This document shows, piece by piece, positions 45,429 to 53,929 of a DNA stretch of 53,969 nucleotides. This DNA is from Flammeovirgaceae bacterium. Lineage in GTDB: Bacteria > Bacteroidota > Bacteroidia > Cytophagales > Cyclobacteriaceae. The position numbers and the translations under genes are program-made. Positions within the stretch are counted from its first letter, which is position 1; each line of letters begins with the position of its first letter. The notes beneath the pieces were generated by a model that searched no databases, had not been told where the DNA came from, and was given only the letters and a program-made list of their open reading frames with translations. The DNA lies in contig NZHT01000066.1 of NCBI GenBank assembly GCA_002691385.1, forward strand, positions 7,988 through 61,956, in the 5' to 3' direction.

Positions 45429-46976
45429 GGTCAATAAAGCGGTCGTCTGAAATTGAGAAAGACGTGCAACTGGTCGATTTACTTCAATGTAATAGGGTGA
45501 AATGTCATTTTTCATTCTCTTCTGGACAATGACAAAATCAATGAAGAAGTCAGCCTCACGATATCCTAAACCGATACTGTATTGATCGATACCCCTGTCA
45601 TAATTAGACGAAGCATAAGGATCCTCTTGAAATCCATAGCCCCCCCTCAATTGAAAACTACCAAATTTATATTCCGCACCTATTTGATAATTGAGTACTG
45701 TTTTATAGAACTCTTTCATGATTTGATTATCGGCAGACATATCAAAATCTTTGCCATTGAGAAATGTATTACTATAATCTTTAAATTCAATAGCTCCCGT
45801 TAAAAATCCATTTTTCCCAAAAAAATAGGAGAGTCCAATATTTAATTTTCCTGGAGTAGACAAGTTATAAGTAGAGCCAAAAATATCACCCAATTCTTCG
45901 AAACTATCTAACTGAACGGGTTCATCGCTTTCAGTAGAAGAATAATAATTAACATAGTCATAATTGCCAAAGTAATTCGTCCGTATATCAGTGAAAAATT
46001 CTTCTTCAAGTCGCATAAAGCTAGGTGTAGCATATGAAAACCCGAATATCAGATTAGATAAAGGCCTAACAATGACTCCAAAATTAGCCCCCACCCCTGT
46101 TCCAACTATAGCTAACTGATTTCGTATGGTAATATTATCTAGGGCATCTTCTTCTATCCAATCACCATCTTGCGAAGCATAGTCAAATTGAAACTCTTTA
46201 TAATTTTCTATTTTTTTATAATCAAGGGAATGTATCGAAAGGTTCGCACCAAAATAAAACCAATCCATATAATTTGCACCGTAAGCAAAATTAATTGCAT
46301 ATTGGCTCCCCTCAGTCACAATACTATTGCTCTGAGTAGGTCTGCTGAATTCAAACGGACTACTGTAGCCTTGATAATTAGGTATGGTATCATATCCACG
46401 GAGTTCTCCAAAATCTGAAGCAAATTCGTAATTATTTGGATGTGGATTAATTAAATAATTATTATAAAGTGCATCTAATACTAAACCATCATTTGGATTC
46501 TCTATTACTGCATTGATATATGAATTATCATAATTTTTGCCTTGATAATAGGTGTCATTATAAAAATCATTGACTCGATCAACAGTAATGGCAAAAGAAC
46601 TACCTCTGATCGGTTGAGTAGCAATAGCTCCATCTCCGAAGTAAAAAGACAACCCCAATTGGGCAATATTAAAGTTTACTTTTTTATCCAAATTAGATTG
46701 ACCTAAATAATCAGACTCAGTTTTATGAAAATTTAATCCTGTCGTGATCGAAAAGGTCCCTCGATTATAAAATCCTAAACCTGCCGGATTAGAACTCGCA
46801 TGACTCAAGTCCCCTCCTAGCGCCACCTGTACACCACCAATGCCCTGCATTCTTGCAGTCCCTCCAAAAGAAGTCTGACTGAATTGTAAGGCTTGCTCAT
46901 AATAACCAAACTGGGCCTGGGTACTCAAAAAAGAGCACATAAATATCAAAATCAATAAAAAAATTAATCTATCCAT
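45411..46976 (-). CDS. OmpP1/FadL/TodX-family outer-membrane transporter
   Basis: 521 residues. A signal peptide (about 1-21, ending STQAQ) is followed by FGGTARMQGIGGVQVALGGDLSHASSNPAGLGFYNRG, the hallmark start of the OmpP1/FadL family. Alternating aromatic beta strands run to a C-terminal aromatic residue (LTLGLNF). FadL-type barrels move hydrophobic compounds laterally across the outer membrane. The Bacteroidota branch is uncharacterised for substrate. It follows the 457-residue secreted protein by 20 bases, so the two are co-transcribed. Confidence 0.88.
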   Translation of the reverse strand: MDRLIFLLILIFMCSFLSTQAQFGYYEQALQFSQTSFGGTARMQGIGGVQVALGGDLSHASSNPAGLGFYNRGTFSITTGLNFHKTESDYLGQSNLDKKVNFNIAQLGLSFYFGDGAIATQPIRGSSFAITVDRVNDFYNDTYYQGKNYDNSYINAVIENPNDGLVLDALYNNYLINPHPNNYEFASDFGELRGYDTIPNYQGYSSPFEFSRPTQSNSIVTEGSQYAINFAYGANYMDWFYFGANLSIHSLDYKKIENYKEFQFDYASQDGDWIEEDALDNITIRNQLAIVGTGVGANFGVIVRPLSNLIFGFSYATPSFMRLEEEFFTDIRTNYFGNYDYVNYYSSTESDEPVQLDSFEELGDIFGSTYNLSTPGKLNIGLSYFFGKNGFLTGAIEFKDYSNTFLNGKDFDMSADNQIMKEFYKTVLNYQIGAEYKFGSFQLRGGYGFQEDPYASSNYDRGIDQYSIGLGYREADFFIDFVIVQKRMKNDISPYYIEVNRPVARLSQFQTTALLTLGLNF

Positions 46977-46996
46977 ACTATCCGATAAGTTGAATT

Positions 46997-48370
46997 TTAA
47001 TTTTTGATTGATCGTGAAGAACCTCCGGAAGATCGACTCCCTAAAGAACTTCCAGAAGATCGACTCCCTGAACTGCTGGGCACACTATAGCTTCTTGACA
47101 AACCCGAAGAACTGTTATTTGAAGGCTTATAGGACCTAGACGTCGAAGGGGTAGGGGTTGAATTTGTTTTAACTCCTGATAAAGAAGAACTCGATGGGTA
47201 TCGCGTATCTGTATTTTGATAACTATTTCGCGTATCCCCTTTCTTAGGCAAGTTAAAATCATTGCGATCGGGCATAGTCGTTGTGTTATACCTCCTTGAC
47301 GAATTTATTTGTGTGGTTACCCCTCTGCTATTTACACCCATTGATGAGCGTTCATTGTTTATCGTAGTATTTCTTTGATTCACACGGGTCGTATTACGTA
47401 CTGAATGAGCTCTGCTTTGAGCTTCAACAGCATTAGATCTGGTAAAGGGTTGATTGGTTCCTCTTTGAACAACGGATCGATCAAGATATTCATTTTGCGA
47501 CTTTTGACTGTCCAAATATCTTAAACTTGAATTGAGCCGGGTGGTATTGGTCCCAACGTTTCTATTCAAATCTGTAGAACTTCCATCTGTAACAGCTCCC
47601 CGTATCACCGTCTTAGATCCTCCTGATCCCCTAGGCCCAATAACCTTGGCCCTGCGTACTTCTTGGTAGCCTTGAGTTAAGGCCACCGAATTGCTCCCTG
47701 TATTGTAGCTGTAAGCAGACGGGCAATAAAAATTGTTAAAGGCACGTACATTTGAATAACTATGGACTATGTTGAAGCCAGATGAATAAAAAGGTCTTGC
47801 AAAACCATAACCATAGGGATCATAAGGATTATACGCATAGGGGCTGAAACCATAGGAGTTGTAACCATAGGGACTGTAAGGGCTGTAAAAATCACTAATC
47901 CACACATTATAAAATGGATCATAGCCATACAGAAAACGATTATTATAGGCTGTAAAACCATAAGTATTTACAAAATTAATCTTAAATGACGCTGTCTGGT
48001 AAGGTGTAACTTGTCTGCCGTAATTGTTGAAATAGCCACTTGTAGTAGAAATGTTATTAGAGTTTGCCTCGGGGTAATAGTCCACCTCTTGATTTCCACT
48101 TGATGATTTTTTAGCTGATTGAACTTGATACTTCGCTATGTATTCTGGATTTATGTATTTATCCAAATAAACTTCTTCCAAATAATCATCATCAATAGCC
48201 GCCAGAGCCCTTTCGGCATCTCCACGGTTTGGTTTAAGATTGAAATCTATCTGCTTTCTGTCCGACTTCGTAAAATACATGTCATCGTATTCCTGAGCAA
48301 GGATGGAATTAAAAATTGAAAGAATGAAAACAAATAAAAATATTCCGATAGTTTTTATATATTTTTTCAT
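46997..48370 (-). CDS. Secreted low-complexity protein rich in Tyr/Pro/Gly and Ser
   Basis: 457 residues. A signal peptide (about 1-25, ending SILAQ) is followed by a charged region with KSDRKQIDF and then an aromatic low-complexity stretch around 140-200 (FYSPYSPYGYNSYGFSPYAYNP-type YGY and SPY repeats). The C-terminal half is Asn/Thr/Ser/Arg-rich and ends in Ser-Gly-Arg repeats encoded by a 27-bp tandem repeat. I see no enzyme domain and no T9SS sorting domain. It may be a structural or surface-adhesive protein. Being in one transcript with the FadL-type porin is the only functional hint. Confidence 0.8.
   Translation of the reverse strand: MKKYIKTIGIFLFVFILSIFNSILAQEYDDMYFTKSDRKQIDFNLKPNRGDAERALAAIDDDYLEEVYLDKYINPEYIAKYQVQSAKKSSSGNQEVDYYPEANSNNISTTSGYFNNYGRQVTPYQTASFKINFVNTYGFTAYNNRFLYGYDPFYNVWISDFYSPYSPYGYNSYGFSPYAYNPYDPYGYGFARPFYSSGFNIVHSYSNVRAFNNFYCPSAYSYNTGSNSVALTQGYQEVRRAKVIGPRGSGGSKTVIRGAVTDGSSTDLNRNVGTNTTRLNSSLRYLDSQKSQNEYLDRSVVQRGTNQPFTRSNAVEAQSRAHSVRNTTRVNQRNTTINNERSSMGVNSRGVTTQINSSRRYNTTTMPDRNDFNLPKKGDTRNSYQNTDTRYPSSSSLSGVKTNSTPTPSTSRSYKPSNNSSSGLSRSYSVPSSSGSRSSGSSLGSRSSGGSSRSIKN
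47019..47072 (-). repeat. 27-bp tandem repeat in the secreted-protein gene
   Basis: Two adjacent 27-bp units (47019-47045, 47046-47072) of the form GAAC(C/T)TCC(G/A)GAAGATCGACTCCCT(A/G)AA, differing at three positions. On the minus strand they encode the SGSRSSGSSLGSRSSGG-type tail. In-frame length means that slippage would lengthen or shorten the tail without breaking the frame. Confidence 0.75.
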
Positions 48371-48425
48371 AGCGATAATTTTATAAATTTAATGAATCCT
48401 AATCAAGTTTCAATCATCAAAAAGC

Positions 48426-48433
48426 TATATTTG
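48426..48433 (+). promoter_or_regulatory. Candidate -7 element of proS-nfeD-floA
   Basis: TATATTTG, 61 bases ahead of the proS ATG, fits TAnnTTTG. No TTTG at the required spacing upstream, so it is a partial match. Confidence 0.35.
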
Positions 48434-48494
48434 AACTTTTTAAATACTGACTTCATTAACATCGATGCAATTACTATACCAAACTCAATTATAA

Positions 48495-49535
48495 ATGGCA
48501 AAAGCAATACCAAGGAGAGAAGAAGATTATTCATTATGGTACAATGAATTGGTCAAAAAGGCAGGTTTAGCAGAGAATTCCCCCGTCAGAGGTTGCATGA
48601 TTATTAAACCTTATGGCTTTTCTATTTGGGAAAAAATGCAACAACAACTCGATACTATGTTCAAAAACACAGGACACGAAAATGCATATTTCCCTCTTTT
48701 TATTCCAAAATCACATCTCAGTAAAGAAGCAGATCATGTCGAAGGCTTTGCTAAAGAATGCGCTGTTGTCACCCATTACCGATTGAAAAATGATAAAAAT
48801 AGCAAAAGACTTGTCGTTGATCCAGACGCTAAACTTGAAGAAGAATTAATCGTTCGCCCAACCTCTGAAACTGTCATTTGGGATACATATAAAAACTGGA
48901 TTCAATCATATCGCGATCTACCTTTGTTAATTAATCAATGGGGCAATGTAGTCCGATGGGAAATGCGAACTCGTCTCTTTTTAAGAACCGCTGAATTTTT
49001 ATGGCAAGAAGGACATACGGCACATGCTACCCAAGCGGAAGCTGTCTCTGAAACGCAACAAATGCTAGATGTATACAGCGATTTTGCTGAAAAATACATG
49101 GCGTTGCCTGTGACCAAGGGAGTCAAATCTGAAAGTGAACGATTTGCAGGAGCAGAAGATACCTATTGCATTGAAGCTTTGATGCAAGATGGCAAAGCGT
49201 TACAAGCAGGTACTTCTCATTTTTTGGGTCAAAATTTTGCTAAAGCTTTCAATGTCAAATTCACAAATAAGGAAGGTAAAGAAGATTTGGTCTGGGGTAC
49301 CTCTTGGGGCGTAAGCACGCGACTCATGGGCGCACTTATTATGGCACACAGTGATGATGATGGATTGGTCCTTCCTCCAAATTTGGCACCTATTCAAGTC
49401 GTTATCATCCCGATATACAAAGGAGAAAAACAGCTTGAAGAAATCGCCTTAAAAGCAAAAAAAATACATAGTTCCCTCATTTCGAAAGGTATCAGTGTTA
49501 AATTTGATCGTCGAGACACCCATAAGCCTGGATGA
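48495..49535 (+). CDS. proS: proS, 5' part up to the TGA
   Basis: 346 residues, encoding the complete catalytic core of ProRS and the first strands of the anticodon-binding domain. It has an intact ATG start and the N-terminal [20 protein letters not shown] of the family. It ends at TGA 49533, in place of the conserved tryptophan. Confidence 0.85.
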   Translation: MAKAIPRREEDYSLWYNELVKKAGLAENSPVRGCMIIKPYGFSIWEKMQQQLDTMFKNTGHENAYFPLFIPKSHLSKEADHVEGFAKECAVVTHYRLKNDKNSKRLVVDPDAKLEEELIVRPTSETVIWDTYKNWIQSYRDLPLLINQWGNVVRWEMRTRLFLRTAEFLWQEGHTAHATQAEAVSETQQMLDVYSDFAEKYMALPVTKGVKSESERFAGAEDTYCIEALMQDGKALQAGTSHFLGQNFAKAFNVKFTNKEGKEDLVWGTSWGVSTRLMGALIMAHSDDDGLVLPPNLAPIQVVIIPIYKGEKQLEEIALKAKKIHSSLISKGISVKFDRRDTHKPG

Positions 49536-49595
49536 AAATTCGCTGAATATGAGCTAAAAGGAGTCCCCTTACGCATCGCTATAGGGCCTAAAGAT

Positions 49596-49970
49596 TTGGC
49601 CAGTGGGACTTTGGAAATAGCTAGACGAGATACCAAAGAAAAAAAGAGCTACCCTATAAAGGGGATTGAAGACAAAATTAAATTTTTATTAACAGAAATT
49701 CAGTCCAATATTTATAATAAAGCCCAGCATTTTAAAGAGCAAAATACCCATCAAGCAGATACTTATGATGAATTTAAGACATTGATTGAAAACAAAGGGG
49801 GCTTTATTTATGCCCACTGGGATGGTACCAAAGAAACAGAAAATATAATCAAAGAAGAGACAAAAGCTACCATTCGTTGTATACCTTTAAATGGAAATGA
49901 AGAATCAGGTAGTTGTATGGTGACTGGTAATCCATCTTCGAAGAGAGTCTTGTTTGCAAAAGCTTATTAA
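49596..49970 (+). CDS. proS: proS, 3' part after the TGA
   Basis: In frame with the 5' part, and the open frame actually resumes at 49536. The TTG at 49596 is only the first possible start codon after the stop. It encodes the rest of the anticodon-binding domain (LASGTLEIARRDT) and the C-terminal domain ending in KRVLFAKAY, the conserved ProRS C-terminus with its terminal tyrosine. Confidence 0.75.
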   Translation: MASGTLEIARRDTKEKKSYPIKGIEDKIKFLLTEIQSNIYNKAQHFKEQNTHQADTYDEFKTLIENKGGFIYAHWDGTKETENIIKEETKATIRCIPLNGNEESGSCMVTGNPSSKRVLFAKAY

Positions 49971-50439
49971 TTTGGATTGGTTTATAATTTTAATTTTAAT
50001 TGTTTTCGGGATATTACTTCTTGTCATGGAGGTTATATTCATTCCAGGAACAACCTTTGTAGGAATTGGTGGCATCATCTGTCTGAGTTTTGGGGTTTAT
50101 TTTGGCTTTGAGTATTATGGAAGCACCACTGGTTTTTTAATAATAGGTATGTCGCTAATTGCCATAACATCTAGTTTTATATACGGTTTAAAATCTAATC
50201 CCTGGGAACGATTCTCCCTCAAGGGAACCATGAACAGTAAAGTGAATGAAGGCGTTGGAACAAAGTTAAAAGTAGGAAATGTTGGTTTGACTACCTCAGA
50301 TTTAAAACCTGTGGGTAAAGCTCTTTTTGAAAATGAAGAAATAGAGGTGCGTACTCAAGGAAGTTTTTTATCTTCTGGACAGAAAATAAAAATAATAAAA
50401 ATCGATAACAACAAAATTTATGTTCAACTTAATATCTAA
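49954..50439 (+). CDS. NfeD-family membrane protein
   Basis: 161 residues from TTG 49954 (overlapping the proS end by 17 bases); TTG 49972, past the proS stop, is an alternative start. Three hydrophobic helices lie at about 8-28, 34-52 and 56-75. A C-terminal OB-fold-like domain follows (about 95-160, with VGKALFENEEIEVRTQGSFLSSGQKIKII). This is the short NfeD form without a protease domain. NfeD proteins pair with flotillins and are thought to organise membrane microdomains, and floA follows by 3 bases. Confidence 0.85.
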   Translation: MQKLINLDWFIILILIVFGILLLVMEVIFIPGTTFVGIGGIICLSFGVYFGFEYYGSTTGFLIIGMSLIAITSSFIYGLKSNPWERFSLKGTMNSKVNEGVGTKLKVGNVGLTTSDLKPVGKALFENEEIEVRTQGSFLSSGQKIKIIKIDNNKIYVQLNI

Positions 50440-50442
50440 AAT

Positions 50443-51453
50443 ATGATAAGTAGCTTAGGATTAATTATTAGCATTATCGCCATCATTGTAGGCGTTCTTG
50501 TATTTTTTTATTTCGTCCCTATAAATTTATGGATTACGGCCATTTTTTCAGGTGTCCGTGTCGGACTAATTGAACTCATTTTTATGAGGATACGTAAAGT
50601 CCCCCCTTCCATTATTGTTAATCAGATGATCACAGCTACCAAAGCAGGTTTAACTCTTGAGGATGAAGTTTCTAAAGTTAAGCGACAAGTAAAATCCCCG
50701 GATTTAGAAACACATTATTTAGCGGGTGGAGATGTTCCTTTGGTTATCAAGGCTTTAATTTCGGCTGAAAAAGCAAATATTAACCTTACTTTTCGACAAG
50801 CTACAGCTATTGATTTGGCTGGCCGTGATGTTTTTGAAGCCGTTCAAATATCTGTGAATCCCAAAGTAATTAATACGCCTTCTGTGGCGGCAGTAGCCGC
50901 TGATGGTATACAACTCATTGCAAAAGCAAGAGTTACGATTAGAGCTAATATTCAGCAATTGGTAGGAGGAGCTGGTGAAGAAACTATTTTGGCCCGTGTC
51001 GGTGAAGGTATTGTAACTTCAGTCGGTTCTGCAAGCTCGCATAAAGAGGTTTTACAAGATCCAGACAAAATATCAAAATTGGTTCTAGGACGTGGTTTAG
51101 ATGCAGGCACTGCATTTGAAATATTATCAATTGACATTGCAGATGTAGATGTGGGTACCAATATTGGAGCGAAACTACAAACTGATCAAGCGGCGGCTGA
51201 CCTTAGGGTTGCTGAGGCAAAAGCAGAAGAACGTCGGGCCATGGCCGTTGCCCTAGAACAAGAAATGACTGCCAAAGCACAAGAAGCCCGCGCCAAAGTA
51301 ATTGAAGCTGAAGCATCTATACCGATGGCTATTGCTGAAGCTTTTAGAAATGGTCAACTGGGTATTATGGATTATTATAAATTTCAAAATATTGAAGCTG
51401 ATACTGATATGAGAAATTCGATTGCTGGAAAAGACGAAAACAAAAAGGAATAA
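50443..51453 (+). CDS. floA: Flotillin-like protein FloA
   Basis: 336 residues, the usual FloA length. A hydrophobic N-terminus (about 5-40) anchors it to the inner membrane. The SPFH-like core follows (residues 60-210, including [31 protein letters not shown]). A coiled-coil stretch holds the repeated Ala-Glu pattern ([35 protein letters not shown]), with [13 protein letters not shown] near the end. FloA oligomers organise membrane domains and affect fluidity. The upstream NfeD gene is its usual partner. Confidence 0.94.
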   Translation: MISSLGLIISIIAIIVGVLVFFYFVPINLWITAIFSGVRVGLIELIFMRIRKVPPSIIVNQMITATKAGLTLEDEVSKVKRQVKSPDLETHYLAGGDVPLVIKALISAEKANINLTFRQATAIDLAGRDVFEAVQISVNPKVINTPSVAAVAADGIQLIAKARVTIRANIQQLVGGAGEETILARVGEGIVTSVGSASSHKEVLQDPDKISKLVLGRGLDAGTAFEILSIDIADVDVGTNIGAKLQTDQAAADLRVAEAKAEERRAMAVALEQEMTAKAQEARAKVIEAEASIPMAIAEAFRNGQLGIMDYYKFQNIEADTDMRNSIAGKDENKKE

Positions 51454-51492
51454 TTATAATGACCTTTATGAATGATCAAAACGAAAAGATAT

Positions 51493-52452
51493 TTACCTAT
51501 CCGTATTTTTATGGTAAAGTTCATCAATCCAGCGACATTGATTAGCCTCCCGAAGTCGGGCCTTTTCAGGTAAACAAGGAATAAATCTCACCCGGCCACC
51601 AGGACGTAATTGGGCTAAAATTGGTTGATCAACCTCAGCTACCACGCCTATTCTAGGATAACCTCCTGTGACCGGACCATCAGCCATCAAAATAATAGGG
51701 TCACCCGAGGATGGTATTTGAATTGTTCCCGGAAATGTTGTTTTGGAAGGAATATTATGGGCGTCTGTATAAATAGGATGTCCAGTTAGGCGATAGCCTA
51801 CACGACTGATATCCGTACTGACCTCAAAAGAATTAGAGTAAAAGGTATCAATATCCAACTCCGTAAATAAACAAGCCTCTGGTCCTACTATTACGTGCAC
51901 AGTTGCATTTTTAGAAAAATAACCCCGATGAGGAAAGCCTTCTGGAATTCTAAGCGTCTCTTTCGTTGTATTGCTCTTTGATCCCTTCAAAATATCCTTT
52001 GATGTCAATGGCAAACCATCCAATCCTCCCAACTTATTAGCAATATCGGTAGCCGTACTTCCCAATACTTGCGTTGCAGCAAAACCTCCAGCTATAGCAA
52101 GGTATAAAATAGCACCATTAGTATTATTGAATAGCTGAATACAATCATTATCCCTCAGATGATGCGTTTGATCCAAGGGAACCGATTGATCATTGATCCT
52201 AATTTCAGAACAAGCCCCCTGCACACCCATGCTACAATCATTGATTACCTCAAACTCAAAATAATTCGTATAACTCTCAATGAGACTATTAAATTTATCA
52301 TTTCCAACCAACCAATTAGCCAATTGAGCACTGATTTTATCCTGGAATCCTGCTCTAGGCACCCCATAATCTTGAAATCCTAGACGGCACGCGCCTTGGA
52401 TCGTACTTAAATTTCCACTATTGATTATTTTAATTAGGGGTAAATCCATCAA
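51493..52452 (-). CDS. pxpC: 5-oxoprolinase subunit PxpC (biotin-dependent carboxylase-like)
   Basis: 319 residues of the KipA/PxpC family. Diagnostic segments are GACRLGFQDYGVPRAGFQDK near the N-terminus, LAIAGGFAATQVLGSTATDIANKLGG, and ILMADGPVTGGYPRIGVV near the C-terminus. With PxpA and PxpB it hydrolyses 5-oxoproline (a spontaneous product of glutamine) to glutamate with ATP. The start overlaps the end of pxpB by 23 bases, indicating coupled translation. The KipA regulatory name from Bacillus is the older label. Confidence 0.92.
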   Translation of the reverse strand: MMDLPLIKIINSGNLSTIQGACRLGFQDYGVPRAGFQDKISAQLANWLVGNDKFNSLIESYTNYFEFEVINDCSMGVQGACSEIRINDQSVPLDQTHHLRDNDCIQLFNNTNGAILYLAIAGGFAATQVLGSTATDIANKLGGLDGLPLTSKDILKGSKSNTTKETLRIPEGFPHRGYFSKNATVHVIVGPEACLFTELDIDTFYSNSFEVSTDISRVGYRLTGHPIYTDAHNIPSKTTFPGTIQIPSSGDPIILMADGPVTGGYPRIGVVAEVDQPILAQLRPGGRVRFIPCLPEKARLREANQCRWIDELYHKNTDR

Positions 52453-53098
52453 AATCTCTTTTTGAAATTTGCTGAAATTTGACCCTTTGGCCTAATTTCA
52501 AAGACGTTATGTTTCCCTTCAATGGATCAAATAAAGTCATGGGAGTTCGGCCAATAATATGCCATCCACCTGGAGACTGATTGGGATAAATACCACACAT
52601 TTCATTGGCAATAGCTACCGATCCTTTCGGTATGACTTTTCTAGGGCTCTTCCAACGAGGAATAGCCAGTGATAAGGGGAGTCCTTTTAGATAGGGAAAT
52701 CCAGGCATAAAACCAAACATTGCTACCGTATATTCGGCATTTAAATGCAAAGTAATGATCTCCTCATAGTCCAATTTACAGAAACGCTCCAATATACGAT
52801 AGTCCAAAGCAAACACTTCATCATAGCAAATAGGAATAATACTCAAAGGTAGACTAGCGGTAACATTCATGTCATGCCGGTAGCTTGTAACTCTATCAAT
52901 GATATTTGATACAGACATAAAACCATGCTTCTCTGAAACAAGTGTAAGATTTTTATCAGTGATCATGAAAGAGGCAATTCGAAGTTCTGGAAACCCCTTT
53001 AAATAGTCCTTAAGGCCTATCTGAACATTAACATTAGAGGAAATATCTGAAATTTCGATTGCATTTTCCCCCAAATATCGCCATTGTATATGAGCCAT
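52430..53098 (-). CDS. pxpB: 5-oxoprolinase subunit PxpB
   Basis: 222 residues of the KipI/PxpB family. Seen are the IPICYDEVFALDYR segment, the strongly conserved MFGFMPGFPYLKGLP loop, and GSVAIANEMCGIYPNQSPGGWHIIGRTP (cyclophilin-like fold). The start overlaps the pxpA stop (TGATG). It acts with PxpC and PxpA on 5-oxoproline in the cytoplasm. Confidence 0.93.
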   Translation of the reverse strand: MAHIQWRYLGENAIEISDISSNVNVQIGLKDYLKGFPELRIASFMITDKNLTLVSEKHGFMSVSNIIDRVTSYRHDMNVTASLPLSIIPICYDEVFALDYRILERFCKLDYEEIITLHLNAEYTVAMFGFMPGFPYLKGLPLSLAIPRWKSPRKVIPKGSVAIANEMCGIYPNQSPGGWHIIGRTPMTLFDPLKGNITSLKLGQRVKFQQISKRDFDGFTPN

Positions 53099-53856
53099 CA
53101 GTTACAACACTTAATCTCAATACCAGCCTTCAATAAAGTTTTATACACCTCCTGCAGTATAAGTAAGGTTCTACTATGATCTCCATGGAAGCAGATAGTT
53201 TTTGCAGGAATATTGACTTTTTTACCTTCGATACTGACAACATCTTGGTGATCAATTAACCCCATCACTTGTTTAATCACCTCTCCTGTATTTTCTAATA
53301 TTGCTGCTGAATTAGACCTAGCTACAAGGGTTCCGTCCGAATGATACTTTCGATCGGCAAAAGCTTCTGGAATGAAAGAAATACCTAATTTATTGGCGAT
53401 GTATTCATGAGCAGTATTAGATAATCCGTAAACACATAAATCCTCACCAATCGAAATAATGGCTTCATATATACATGTGGTAATATTCTCATCTAAGGCA
53501 GAATCATTGTACAATGCTCCGTGAGGTTTAACATGATTGAGACGACCTCCTTGACTTTCAACCATCCCTTTAATTGCTGATATCTGATACAATACAAAAG
53601 CATAATACTCATTTAGATTTAAACCCATAGACCGCCTTCCAAAACCTTGCCGATCGGGATAAGAAGGATGCGCACCAATGCTTATATTCCGCTTAAGCCC
53701 TAGTTTTATAGCTTCAAGAATTATCAAGGGATCTCCTGCGTGATAACCACAGGCAATACTACAACTACTGATATATTTTAAGAGCAAGGCATCTGGTCCA
53801 GCCACATAGTTTCCAAATCCTTCACCTAAATCGCAGTTTAAATCAATCGTCCTCAT
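53098..53856 (-). CDS. pxpA: 5-oxoprolinase subunit PxpA (LamB/YcsF family)
   Basis: 252 residues. The N-terminal DLNCDLGEGFG is the LamB/YcsF signature, followed by SIACGYHAGDP, GAHPSYPDRQGFGRR (metal-site-like histidine and aspartate), VKPHGALYN and CFHGD near the C-terminus. First gene of pxpABC. Its upstream side faces the rRNA terminator, and only a weak -7 match (TATCTTTA) is seen in the short gap, so it may have a weak or unusual promoter. Confidence 0.94.
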   Translation of the reverse strand: MRTIDLNCDLGEGFGNYVAGPDALLLKYISSCSIACGYHAGDPLIILEAIKLGLKRNISIGAHPSYPDRQGFGRRSMGLNLNEYYAFVLYQISAIKGMVESQGGRLNHVKPHGALYNDSALDENITTCIYEAIISIGEDLCVYGLSNTAHEYIANKLGISFIPEAFADRKYHSDGTLVARSNSAAILENTGEVIKQVMGLIDHQDVVSIEGKKVNIPAKTICFHGDHSRTLLILQEVYKTLLKAGIEIKCCN

Positions 53857-53896
53857 AAGATAAAGATAGTACTCCTAAATAAAATAGGTCATAAAA

Positions 53897-53922
53897 AAAG
53901 CCCTTAGTTTCCTAAAGGCTTT
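53897..53922 (-). terminator. Rho-independent terminator of the rRNA operon
   Basis: On the minus strand an 11-bp stem (AAAGCCTTTAG / CTAAGGGCTTT, one G-U pair) closes a GAAA tetraloop and is followed by seven T. It lies just past the 5S gene. It separates rRNA transcription from pxpA. Confidence 0.88.
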
Positions 53923-53929
53923 AATAAAG

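Larger units (their letters stand above)
48495..49970 (+). pseudogene. proS: Prolyl-tRNA synthetase interrupted by an in-frame TGA
   Basis: 491 codons if TGA 49533-49535 is read through. The enzyme is the archaeal-type class II ProRS found in Bacteroidota. It has class II motif 2 ([20 protein letters not shown]) and motif 3 ([18 protein letters not shown]). The anticodon-binding domain starts near [13 protein letters not shown]. Codon 347 is TGA where homologues have Trp in RDTHKPGWKFAEYELKG, and the frame resumes perfectly with KFAEYELKG. TGA ends several neighbouring genes, so the code is standard and this is a single G-to-A lesion or error. A truncated protein would lack most of the anticodon-binding and C-terminal domains. 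Confidence 0.9.

Noticed and set aside
47019-47072. CRISPR-like array
   Set aside because: Two adjacent 27-bp copies with no spacers, inside a coding region for a Ser-Gly repeat.
47767-47961. Alternative frame in the Tyr-rich gene
   Set aside because: Open only because of the biased codons of the low-complexity stretch.
49533-49535. Genetic code change (TGA as tryptophan)
   Set aside because: TGA ends several other genes here, including hutU and DUF4292 where no other stop follows closely; tryptophan is encoded by TGG throughout, including in proS.
49533-49535. Selenocysteine insertion at the proS TGA
   Set aside because: The homologous residue is Trp, not Cys, and I see no selenoprotein context.
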